Below are positions 1 to 5,110 of a stretch of 5,110 bases of DNA, in pieces. The position numbers and the translations under genes are program-made. Source of the DNA: Anaerolineae bacterium (GTDB taxonomy: Bacteria; Chloroflexota; Anaerolineae; 4572-78; J111); assembly GCA_020433785.1 (NCBI GenBank), contig JAGRCC010000565.1, forward strand, positions 2,349-7,458, read 5' to 3'. Each line of letters starts with the position of its first letter. The stretch's first letter is position 1. The notes beneath the pieces were generated by a model. The model was not told the DNA's origin, ran no database searches, and worked only from the letters and a program-made list of their open reading frames with translations.

Positions 1-1
1 G

Positions 2-835
2 CCGCACCTGACCAACCTGGCCGTAGAGTATCAACGGCTGTTTGGGTTTAACCTGCCGCCCTACGAGAGCGTCTTTATCGATCCCTCAGCTATGCTGATG
101 GCGCCGGCCACCGATCGCGTCACACAGCTCTACCGTCGGGGTGAGTGGCAGCCGCCGGTGGGCGTTCGCACCGGCGCGCCGGATCATCTGGGCTTGGAGC
201 TGCTGGCGCTGGCCGATTGGCTCGACCGGAAACAGCTGAGCCCGGCCCATCAGCTTCACACGCGTCATTTGGCGCTGTGGGTGGTCCCGTTTATTTTGAC
301 GTTCCAGCGGTTGAGACCACATCCATTTTATGCCGCCTTGGGCGAGTTAACCCTCGATTTGCTGTTGACCACCTTTCCGGAGAGTTCGATCCCCAACCCG
401 GATGACCTCTTCCCCGAACTACCGCCGCCGCCCATCTATCGTGGCACCGATGAGACCATCCTGGCCGATGAAGGGGCTGGTGAGCCAGAACGTAACGGCG
501 GGTCGCCCTTCCGCCGTCTGACCAAACGGCTGCTGTGCCCGCGTGAGACCGGGCTGTATCTCACCCGCATCGATCTGGCCCAGCTCGGCCGGATGCTCGA
601 TTTACCGGCCACCGTCGGCGATCGGTTTCAGATGCTAGAGACACTGTTCCGCCAGGCGATGCAGTATGAACTGCTGCCGGAGTTATTAGACCATCTCAGC
701 CGCTTATTGGCTGAGGCGGACCTGGCGTACGGCCAACTGGCCGCCGATTACCCCCGCTGGCAGCCCTATGCCCAAGCCTGGAGCAGCCGGTTAGCCGCCA
801 CGCAGCAGGAACTAGCGCAAGAGTTTGTCGTGTAA
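2..835 (+). CDS. TorD/DmsD-family molybdoenzyme chaperone (5' end missing)
   Basis: The reading frame is open from the window edge, so the gene is truncated at its 5' side; 277 residues are visible. The ATG at 92 is not the real start, because a conserved family segment lies upstream of it (YQRLFGFNLPPYES, residues 10-23 of the visible part). Further family features are the D-H-x-x-x-E motif (D61, H62, E66), a helical F/W-rich stretch after it, a proline/acid-rich linker (about residues 126-170) and a C-terminal block with LCP..TGLYLTR, DLAQLGRMLDLP and a DR..MLE.LF helix. Family knowledge: these cytoplasmic chaperones bind the Tat leader and apo-form of DMSO-reductase-type catalytic subunits and help insert the molybdopterin cofactor before export. 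The client is expected upstream of this window and is not seen. The sulfur-linked genes downstream make a sulfur-compound reductase or oxidase a reasonable guess, but that is inference. The gene ends in a tandem stop, TAATAA. Confidence 0.8.
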   Translation, partial: PHLTNLAVEYQRLFGFNLPPYESVFIDPSAMLMAPATDRVTQLYRRGEWQPPVGVRTGAPDHLGLELLALADWLDRKQLSPAHQLHTRHLALWVVPFILTFQRLRPHPFYAALGELTLDLLLTTFPESSIPNPDDLFPELPPPPIYRGTDETILADEGAGEPERNGGSPFRRLTKRLLCPRETGLYLTRIDLAQLGRMLDLPATVGDRFQMLETLFRQAMQYELLPELLDHLSRLLAEADLAYGQLAADYPRWQPYAQAWSSRLAATQQELAQEFVV

Positions 836-846
836 TAAAATAGATT

Positions 847-869
847 GGAGAGACAAAGCTAGCTTTGTC
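847..869. repeat. GACAAAG palindrome, copy 1
   Basis: An 18-bp perfect palindrome, GACAAAGCTAGCTTTGTC (852-869), begins 16 bases after the torD-like stop. With the preceding GGAG it matches 3356-3378 at 21 of 23 positions. The extra GC-rich outer stem of the downstream copy is not completed here, and no T-tract follows on the + strand, so a classical terminator is not supported. It could be a decayed terminator, a protein-binding site or a member of a dispersed palindromic repeat family. Confidence 0.7.
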
Positions 870-896
870 ATACTGCGAAATAAAGATTGCAGGTAA

Positions 897-914
897 GTCA
901 AAGTAAACTTTGAC
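897..914. repeat. GTCAAAGT/ACTTTGAC palindrome, diverged copy
   Basis: Two 8-bp arms, GTCAAAGT and ACTTTGAC, flank the dinucleotide AA. The unit matches the 18-bp core at 3361-3378 at 14 of 18 positions. Two of the four differences (positions 2 and 17) are a paired A/T swap that keeps the stem intact. Its centre is 45 bp from the centre of the 852-869 palindrome. It sits in the 5' leader or promoter region of the SulP gene, so a regulatory role is possible but unproven. Confidence 0.55.
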
Positions 915-959
915 CCTCCAAAAAGGACCAAAACTCGTGAGAGAGGAACTATAGTCGCC

Positions 960-967
960 GGAGGGAG
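960..967 (+). promoter_or_regulatory. Strong Shine-Dalgarno of the SulP gene
   Basis: GGAGGGAG ends two bases before the ATG at 970, placing its GGAGG-like core at a suitable distance from the start codon. This fixes the SulP start at 970. Confidence 0.75.
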
Positions 968-969
968 AC

Positions 970-3129
970 ATGATTGGATTACGTCCGGCGGATTCGCTAG
1001 ACCTGGCGCGCCAATGGTGGGGCGAAACCCTGGCTTTTTTTATCCGCCCGTTGGAAATCGTTCGCAGCTATCGCCCCGAATACTTACGCCCCGATCTCAT
1101 GGCCGCATTGACGATGGGTGTCGTCACGCTGCCTCAAGCCATCGCCTTTGCCTTGATCTCCGACCTCCCGCCCCAGACCGGCCTGTACACCGCTATCGTG
1201 GCTTCGATTGTCGGCGCGTTGTGGGGATCGTCCATCCATCTTAACACCGGCCCGACCAACACCACCTCGCTGTTGGTGCTATCGACGCTGATAACGGTGG
1301 CCCACCCCGGTACGCCGGAGTATCTGGCTGCCGCCGCGCTGATGGCCGTGATTGTGGGCGTCCTCCGGCTGGTGATGGGGCTGGCCCGGCTGGGGGTGCT
1401 GGTCAACTTTGTCTCCAACTCGGTCATCATCGGCTTGACGGCCGGAGCGGGTTTCCTGATCTTTGTCAATCAGCTTAAACACCTCTTGCGCGTCGATATT
1501 CCGAATTCGCCTTATTTTTTTGTGATCCTGCTTGAAATTGGGCAGTATCTGCCGCAAACGCATTGGCTCACGCTGGGCCTGGGCCTGGCCACAATTGCGA
1601 TCCTGCTCCTGACGCAGCGGCTGCGGCCTGGCTGGCCCGCCCCGCTGATCGCTATTGTGGTGGTTACGACCCTGGTTGGACTGCTTCGGCTGGACGAACA
1701 GGGCGTGAGTATCCTGGGCGAACTGCCCCACGGCTTCCCCCCCCTGGCCAGTTTGCCGCTGACCGATTTTGATTTAATCCAAAAGCTGCTGGTGGGTTCG
1801 ATGGCTGTGGCGGCTATTGGTTTGGTCGAAGCGACCTCCATTGCCCGGGCCATCGCCGTGCAGAGCGGCCAGCGCCTCAACAGCAACCAGGAATTTGTGG
1901 GGCAGGGGTTGGCCAATATCGCCGTCGGCTTCTTTTCGGGCTACACCTGCGCCGGGTCCTTCTCTCGATCCGGCGTCAACTATACCGCCGGCGCGCGCAC
2001 ACCGATGTCGAACGTGTTTACCGGCCTGTTTGTGCTGATCGCCCTGTTAACCGTGGCGAAGTATGCCGCCTTTATTCCGCGCGCGGCATTGGCCGGGGTG
2101 CTGATGGTGGCTGCTTATGGGATGGTTGACCGTAGGGCCATGAAGCGCATCTGGCACACCTCGCGCGGCGACAGCATGATTATGGTGGCCACGCTGGCGG
2201 CCACGCTAATCTTGCCGCTGGAGTACGCCGTTCTGTCCGGCATCATCGTCTCGATTGTCCGCTTCCTGGTCAAAACGTCGATGCCGCAAGTGACATCGAT
2301 GGTGCCCGACCCGAACTTCCGCCACTTTATGCCGGAAGAAGATCACCCGGTTTGCCCCCAATTGGGGATTATCACCATCGGCGGGCCGCTGTATTTTGGC
2401 GCGACCGAACACGTGGAACGCGTTGTGCGGGCCAATCTGGCCCGGCATCCCGAACAACATTTCTTGCTGCTGCGCATGCATCTGGTCGATCATATCGACT
2501 TCAGCGGCATCCAGGCCCTTGAGTCGATTACGCGCCTGTACCGCCAGCGCAAGGGCGATGTCTATTTTGCCAGCGTCCGGCGGCAGGTCAAACACCAGAT
2601 GGCGGCCAGCGGTTTCTATAAGATGTTGGGTTACAACCACTTCTTGCAGCGAGACGAAGCCGTTTCATACATGTTCCATAAAGTGCTCGAGCCGTCGATC
2701 TGTATCTATGAATGCCCGCTGCGGATTTTTGCCGAATGTCAGGCGCTGCCTAAATGGGATTACGGCTCCAAAATCCCGGACGACGCCGTTCACCCGGAAC
2801 ACGCCATCCCCTCGTGGCTGCCCAGCCAGTTGAAGGAGCGCCTCAGCCAGAATGGGACGTCGATACCGCCCATCGTGATCGATGTCCGCGAACCGGCCGA
2901 ATACCGCAAAGGCCACGTCCCGCAAGCCCGGCTGGTGCCGATGCGCCTGCTGCCGCAAGAGGGTCACACCTTGCCCACCGACCGGCCGATTGTGCTTATC
3001 TGCCGCATTGGGCGGCGCAGCCGGTTGGCCGGCGGCATCCTCAAAGATATGGGGTACACCGATATCTACAATTTGCAGGGCGGAATTTTAGCCTGGGAAG
3101 CGGCGGGTTATCCCTTGGCCGTGGAGTAG
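970..3129 (+). CDS. SulP-family anion transporter with STAS and rhodanese domains
   Basis: This is a 719-residue inner-membrane protein. Residues about 40-437 form the SulP membrane core, which in this family has 14 helices in two inverted repeats. Visible signatures are [19 protein letters not shown] (55-73), the [10 protein letters not shown] segment (91-100), and GQGLANI with [14 protein letters not shown] (311-342). A STAS domain follows (about 463-572) with the conserved DFSG (S512). A linker carries C578, C582 and C590. A full rhodanese domain (about 629-717) has DVREPAEY (from D638), GHVPQA (from G648) and the active-site loop CRIGRRS with C678. SulP proteins move inorganic anions such as sulfate or bicarbonate. 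Single-domain rhodaneses carry sulfane sulfur on the loop cysteine. The substrate here cannot be read from sequence; coupling of anion transport to sulfane-sulfur transfer is inference. The start is set by GGAGGGAG at 960-967. An sqr remnant follows immediately, and a TorD-type gene precedes it on the same strand. Confidence 0.93.
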   Translation: MIGLRPADSLDLARQWWGETLAFFIRPLEIVRSYRPEYLRPDLMAALTMGVVTLPQAIAFALISDLPPQTGLYTAIVASIVGALWGSSIHLNTGPTNTTSLLVLSTLITVAHPGTPEYLAAAALMAVIVGVLRLVMGLARLGVLVNFVSNSVIIGLTAGAGFLIFVNQLKHLLRVDIPNSPYFFVILLEIGQYLPQTHWLTLGLGLATIAILLLTQRLRPGWPAPLIAIVVVTTLVGLLRLDEQGVSILGELPHGFPPLASLPLTDFDLIQKLLVGSMAVAAIGLVEATSIARAIAVQSGQRLNSNQEFVGQGLANIAVGFFSGYTCAGSFSRSGVNYTAGARTPMSNVFTGLFVLIALLTVAKYAAFIPRAALAGVLMVAAYGMVDRRAMKRIWHTSRGDSMIMVATLAATLILPLEYAVLSGIIVSIVRFLVKTSMPQVTSMVPDPNFRHFMPEEDHPVCPQLGIITIGGPLYFGATEHVERVVRANLARHPEQHFLLLRMHLVDHIDFSGIQALESITRLYRQRKGDVYFASVRRQVKHQMAASGFYKMLGYNHFLQRDEAVSYMFHKVLEPSICIYECPLRIFAECQALPKWDYGSKIPDDAVHPEHAIPSWLPSQLKERLSQNGTSIPPIVIDVREPAEYRKGHVPQARLVPMRLLPQEGHTLPTDRPIVLICRIGRRSRLAGGILKDMGYTDIYNLQGGILAWEAAGYPLAVE

Positions 3130-3151
3130 GCCCGGCCGCGTTGGTACAATC

Positions 3152-3346
3152 CCTCACAACGGCTACACCTCCTGCCCGCTGGTCACCGGCTACGGCAGCC
3201 TCATTCTGGCCGAGTTCGATTACGACGGCAATTCCCAAGAGTCTTTCCCCTTCAACCAGGCCGAAGGGCGGTACAGCATGGATATGTTGAAGAAGTACGG
3301 TCTACCCCGCATCTACTGGCACGGCATGCTGAAAGGGCGGCTGTAA
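3152..3346 (+). pseudogene. sqr: 3' remnant of sulfide:quinone oxidoreductase gene
   Basis: The + frame from about 3152 to the TAA at 3344-3346 encodes about 64 residues typical of an SQR C-terminus: [15 protein letters not shown], then [23 protein letters not shown] and a final [14 protein letters not shown]. The cysteine at 3173-3175 (TSCP) corresponds to one of the two redox cysteines of the mitochondrial-type (SQOR-like) enzymes. The tail contributes to membrane and quinone contact. Everything N-terminal to this (both FAD/NAD Rossmann halves, normally over 300 residues) is absent. The frame is open from 3092 but has no ATG, GTG or TTG before an ATG at 3278, which lies inside the conserved tail and has no clear ribosome site. 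Upstream similarity stops within about 25 bases of the SulP stop, so the break lies at roughly 3130-3155. The surviving codons are undamaged, suggesting a recent deletion; a chimeric assembly join is the alternative. The family call is confident; inactivity is inferred from the missing body. Confidence 0.78.
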
Positions 3347-3351
3347 ATAAA

Positions 3352-3387
3352 AACCGGAGCGACAAAGCTAACTTTGTCGCTCCGGTT
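3352..3387 (-). terminator. Long hairpin terminator between convergent genes
   Basis: Two perfect 16-bp arms (AACCGGAGCGACAAAG and CTTTGTCGCTCCGGTT) enclose a CTAA loop. Read on the - strand the stem is followed by TTTTTATTT, an intrinsic-terminator U-tract, so it should end transcripts from the NTF2-like gene, whose stop is at 3406. On the + strand it lies 5 bases after the sqr-remnant stop, but only TTCGCT follows, so termination in that direction would rest on the stem alone. The inner 18 bp are a near copy of the palindrome at 852-869. Confidence 0.8.
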
Positions 3388-3405
3388 CGCTAGGCCACCT
3401 TTACT

Positions 3406-3777
3406 CTACGACCCTACCGCCCTCATACTACCGGCGATGAGCCGCCACCCCTCTGAAAATTGATGCCAGACCCGGATATAACGGATCTTCTCGTGCTGTG
3501 CCTCCTCACCAAAAACGGCGGACGCATCCATGACGACATTCACCACCACTGTCGTATCAAAGCTCACGATGTCTCGCTCAATCACCTCCATTTTGGTGAT
3601 CCGGAAATCAGGCGACCGGTGTAAATTCAAATCATCCTCTTTTCGGCCGATACTCCCATCCAAGGCTGAAAAGATTATGGCCTCATCCAGTAATAAATCT
3701 AACTCATCGGTATCGCTGCTGAGCTGGGCCGCCCGAAGGCGTTCTTCATATTCTATGATTATTTTTGCTGAATCCAT
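3406..3777 (-). CDS. NTF2-like / DUF4440 (SnoaL-type) small protein
   Basis: The product has 123 residues and fits one cone-shaped alpha+beta NTF2-like domain. An N-terminal helix (IIIEYEERLRAAQLSSD) is followed by LDLLLDEAIIFSALDGSI, a region around KMEVIERDIVSFDTTVVVNVV, and a C-terminal strand pair, IRYIRVWHQFSEGWRLIAGS, which is the usual R.T.VW....GW.ii..H-like ending of DUF4440 proteins. The usual histidine at the end of that strand is not obvious here. Members range from small enzymes to simple ligand-binding proteins, and no catalytic set is recognisable, so no reaction is assigned. No signal peptide is seen, so it is probably cytoplasmic. The ATG at 3777-3775 is preceded on the - strand by AAGAGAG, an acceptable ribosome site. 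It lies 179 bp downstream of hepT on the same strand, and the hairpin at 3352-3387 terminates it. Confidence 0.65.
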   Translation of the reverse strand: MDSAKIIIEYEERLRAAQLSSDTDELDLLLDEAIIFSALDGSIGRKEDDLNLHRSPDFRITKMEVIERDIVSFDTTVVVNVVMDASAVFGEEAQHEKIRYIRVWHQFSEGWRLIAGSMRAVGS

Positions 3778-3813
3778 TGGTCTCTCTTTGGTGTGTGCTT
3801 AATGCCACCAATG
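3775..3813 (-). promoter_or_regulatory. Possible start-codon hairpin of the NTF2-like gene
   Basis: On the - strand mRNA, CATTGGT (3813-3807) can pair with ACCAATG (3781-3775), which contains the start codon. A competing pairing, TTGGTG (3811-3806) with CACCAA (3793-3788), would instead leave AAGAGAG and ATG open. The two are mutually exclusive, as in a translational switch, but the arms are only 6-7 bp and chance is quite possible. The rest of the gap to hepT (3814-3956) holds no gene or strong motif that I can see; a codon-like stretch there lacks a start and any family resemblance. Confidence 0.25.
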
Positions 3814-3956
3814 TGCTGCTGTTACCAACCCCGCATAAATGTGAGTCCCGCACTGACCGCCCAGCTTGGCCGATCAGCACCAACGGGTTTGCCAGGTTTA
3901 CTCTGGGTTGTTTTCTCAATAACCGTCTTTTGAAAATTAACAATTATTTCGTGCTA

Positions 3957-4286
3957 TCAGGAAATCAATTCTTCAAGCAGAGGCAATACTTGGGGAACAT
4001 CAACGTTAGCTGTTTTCCAAACCTCATTCAATTCTACAATATCATACCCATGAATGAGAACATCTCTCATACCTGCCATTACCTTCCAGGGAATATGCGA
4101 ATGCTCCTCCCGATATGCCATTGATAACCGCTTGACCGCTTCTCCCATAACCATTAATTGATGCAAGATTGCCGATTGGGTTTTTATATCTTCCAGAAAC
4201 GCCGCTTTATCCAGCCCTTGCTTAAAATCTATAGTCAAACGGGCAGCGCGGATAATATCTAAAACCACGATTTCATCAGACGACAT
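3957..4286 (-). CDS. hepT: HepT-like HEPN toxin (DUF86), type VII toxin-antitoxin
   Basis: This 109-residue, mostly helical protein matches the HepT/DUF86 HEPN family in length and motif order. GEAVKRLS (residues 48-55) lies in the core helix, and MRDVLIHGYD gives the RX4HXY motif with R74, H79 and Y81. In studied HepT proteins this motif is the RNase active site, and its tyrosine is the residue the partner antitoxin AMPylates. All three residues are present, so the toxin appears intact. The gene starts 11 bp inside the end of mntA (mntA stop at 4276-4278, hepT ATG at 4286-4284), which implies translational coupling and antitoxin-first synthesis. The cellular RNA target cannot be deduced. The region is more AT-rich than the genes to the left, which fits a mobile defence or stress module, although no integrase or transposase is in view. 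Confidence 0.87.
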   Translation of the reverse strand: MSSDEIVVLDIIRAARLTIDFKQGLDKAAFLEDIKTQSAILHQLMVMGEAVKRLSMAYREEHSHIPWKVMAGMRDVLIHGYDIVELNEVWKTANVDVPQVLPLLEELIS

Positions 4287-4596
4287 AGATAGTCTGCGCA
4301 GTCGTTAATATTTCCCGGCGACGGGGTTCATTGTGGCTGTGTTCAACAGCTCGCCGGCTGAATAAATCAATCTTTCGATTTAAGAGATGCTTTAATTCTT
4401 CTTGCATGCGCACGTGATCAAACAATCCCCAATCTGCTTCCGGGGCAAAGGTAACGAGAATATCCAAATCACTATTCGGCCCAAAATCAGCCCGTAACAC
4501 AGAGCCAAACAATGCAAACTCATTGATTTTCCATCGCTGACAGAAATCTGCAATTTTATCTTGAGGCAGAGAAATATTTTTAGCAGTGGCTTCCAT
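4276..4596 (-). CDS. mntA: MntA-like minimal nucleotidyltransferase antitoxin
   Basis: This 106-residue protein is a minimal polymerase-beta-fold nucleotidyltransferase. The GSX10DXD motif is exact (G31 S32, then D43 and D45 in SDLDILV). The third carboxylate is probably D77 in KIDLFS. The C-terminal ILTTAQTIYVV resembles the usual ending of these proteins. In characterised MntA-HepT pairs, MntA transfers AMP from ATP to the tyrosine of the toxin's RX4HXY motif and so neutralises it. The catalytic residues are complete, so an active enzyme is expected. The ATG at 4596-4594 has only a weak upstream purine tract (AAGACAA), but no later start preserves the N-terminal helix as well. It is the first gene of the pair, overlaps hepT by 11 bp, and lies about 50 nt downstream of the -10 element at 4654-4659. 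Confidence 0.88.
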   Translation of the reverse strand: MEATAKNISLPQDKIADFCQRWKINEFALFGSVLRADFGPNSDLDILVTFAPEADWGLFDHVRMQEELKHLLNRKIDLFSRRAVEHSHNEPRRREILTTAQTIYVV

Positions 4597-4609
4597 TTGT
4601 CTTAAAAAA

Positions 4610-4663
4610 ATGCTAATACCAAACGAATTGATTGATAGAGATATTCGTTAATAATTTTAGCAT
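4610..4663. repeat. Nested inverted repeats at the mntA promoter
   Basis: Outer arms ATGCTAA (4610-4616) and TTAGCAT (4657-4663) enclose inner arms AACGAAT (4622-4628) and ATTCGTT (4643-4649). Their centres differ by one base. The right outer arm overlaps the extended -10 of the proposed mntA promoter and the inner arms cover the expected transcription start, a suitable place for an operator. The surrounding DNA is AT-rich, so some of this symmetry may be chance. Confidence 0.45.
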
Positions 4664-4683
4664 ATATATTGAATATGAGTAAA
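4654..4683 (-). promoter_or_regulatory. Sigma70-type promoter of mntA-hepT
   Basis: On the - strand a TTTACT -35 box (4683-4678) is separated by 18 bp from a TAAAAT -10 box (4659-4654). The -10 is preceded by TGC, giving an extended -10. Transcription would begin near 4647, leaving a leader of about 50 nt before the mntA ATG. Confidence 0.5.
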
Positions 4684-4922
4684 GATCAGACGAAAGTTAT
4701 TGTTTTTTGTAAACCTAACGCTTGAAATCACGCGATTGCGGGCCAGCGAGAGTCACCACAATTATCCATTTTTTTGCTGGCAAGTAGCCGTTGTAAAAAC
4801 GGGCGATAGCACATTCGCATGCGTTGACTTATTAGCCAGATGAATTTACAGTGAGGCCCTCCCTGGTATAGACCAAGAAACTTCTCTCAATCAAAGTGAA
4901 TTAGGCGGGTAGCTCTTAAACC
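4684..4922. other. Non-coding gap upstream of mntA-hepT
   Basis: Together with the promoter region this is a 326-bp stretch without a gene (4597-4922), lying between the 3' end of the SRPBCC gene and mntA. No open frame here resembles a known family. I see only a 6-bp inverted repeat, GCCAGC (4742-4747) with GCTGGC (4776-4781), a short stem CCGTT/AACGG (4788-4802) and the 8-bp palindrome CGCATGCG. No clear terminator follows the SRPBCC stop on the - strand, so read-through into mntA cannot be excluded. Confidence 0.4.
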
Positions 4923-5110
4923 TTATAAACTTTTTTCAGCTTTGTCTTTTAAGGCTTGGTTCATTGCCTCGAACCCACGCCGGGTATTCTCACCGATGAA
5001 TCGCAACATTAGTGCAACCAAAATACCACGAAATTCTTCACGCTGTTTAAATTTGACCCGATTGTCGTCCACAGGTTCAACTGTAAAAATGTGTTCACCA
5101 TCAAATAGAC
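4923..5110 (-). CDS. SRPBCC (Bet v1/START-fold) protein, C-terminal part
   Basis: The - strand frame is open from the window edge to the TAA at 4925-4923 and encodes the last 61 residues of a protein whose start lies beyond the window. The visible part begins FDGEHIFTVEPVDDNRVKF, the GEH.F.(V/L)EP strand pair of SRPBCC/polyketide-cyclase-like proteins. It continues with FRGILVALML and the long C-terminal helix, where GFEAMNQALKDKAE is the family's typical ending. The fold makes a hydrophobic ligand cavity; the ligand and role are unknown. This stretch has ordinary coding character and a clean end, so it is probably an intact gene cut by the window. It is on the same strand as mntA-hepT but 326 bp upstream of mntA, so a shared operon is uncertain. 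Confidence 0.75.
   Translation of the reverse strand, partial: LFDGEHIFTVEPVDDNRVKFKQREEFRGILVALMLRFIGENTRRGFEAMNQALKDKAEKSL

Noticed and set aside
92..835. The ATG at 92 as start of the TorD-like gene
   Set aside because: The frame stays open to the window edge and a conserved family segment (YQRLFGFNLPPYES) is encoded upstream of 92.
852..869. The 18-bp palindrome as an intrinsic terminator for the TorD-like gene
   Set aside because: The position is right, but the stem is short, leaves no proper loop, and is followed by CATACTGCG rather than a T-tract on the + strand.
2754..3290. A 178-codon open frame on the + strand overlapping the SulP 3' end
   Set aside because: It is out of frame with both the SulP rhodanese domain and the SQR tail, has low-complexity Pro/Ala/Arg composition and resembles no family.
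3092..3346. A programmed frameshift joining SulP-rhodanese to the SQR tail
   Set aside because: The rhodanese domain ends naturally just before its stop, no slippery motif is visible, and the bases between do not resemble SQR.
3746..3943. A 65-codon - strand open frame overlapping the NTF2-like gene start
   Set aside because: It is out of frame with the NTF2-like gene, has no recognisable domain and lies mainly in the leader region.
3765..4124. A 119-codon + strand open frame between the NTF2-like and hepT genes
   Set aside because: It runs antisense into hepT, has no ribosome site or family resemblance, and the hepT motifs on the other strand explain the region.
4742..4781. GCCAGC/GCTGGC inverted repeat as a terminator of the SRPBCC gene
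   Set aside because: The stem is only 6 bp with a loop of nearly 30 bases, it lies about 140 bp beyond the stop, and no T-run follows it on the - strand.
4824..4852. A + strand promoter, TTGACT-17-TACAGT
   Set aside because: The boxes are plausible, but nothing on the + strand follows: it would only transcribe antisense into the SRPBCC gene.

Overview
The window looks like chromosomal DNA of a bacterium, most plausibly a Chloroflexota (Anaerolineae/Caldilineae-type) environmental lineage. That placement is an impression from the style of the TorD-like and SulP-rhodanese proteins, the GC-rich left half and an extended -10-like TGGTACAAT; no marker gene proves it. No rRNA, tRNA, CRISPR array or insertion sequence was seen.

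Left part (1-3390, GC-rich, + strand). The window opens inside a TorD/DmsD-type chaperone gene for a molybdenum oxidoreductase. A 134-bp gap with two related palindromes follows, then a strong Shine-Dalgarno and a 719-residue SulP anion transporter that carries a STAS domain, a cysteine-containing linker and a complete C-terminal rhodanese domain with its catalytic cysteine. Directly behind it is an untranslatable 3' fragment of a sulfide:quinone oxidoreductase gene (sqr). It keeps the conserved [10 protein letters not shown] segment and the natural C-terminus but has lost the FAD-binding body and any start codon. Together these suggest a sulfur-redox neighbourhood (molybdoenzyme maturation, anion transport, sulfane-sulfur handling, former sulfide oxidation) that has suffered a deletion. 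A long hairpin at 3352-3387 closes the region.

Right part (3391-5110, visibly more AT-rich, all - strand). In transcription order there is a C-terminal piece of an SRPBCC (Bet v1/START-fold) protein running off the window, a 326-bp gap holding a good promoter candidate with nested inverted repeats, an overlapping mntA-hepT pair (nucleotidyltransferase antitoxin and HEPN toxin, type VII toxin-antitoxin), and an NTF2-like/DUF4440 protein. Transcription from both halves converges on the hairpin at 3352-3387, whose U-tract serves the - strand.

The points most worth a second look are the SulP-STAS-Cys-linker-rhodanese fusion next to a broken sqr, and a small family of GACAAAG...CTTTGTC palindromes. 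Two copies match at 21 of 23 positions and a third differs partly by a compensatory base-pair change. I see no clearly new multi-gene system.
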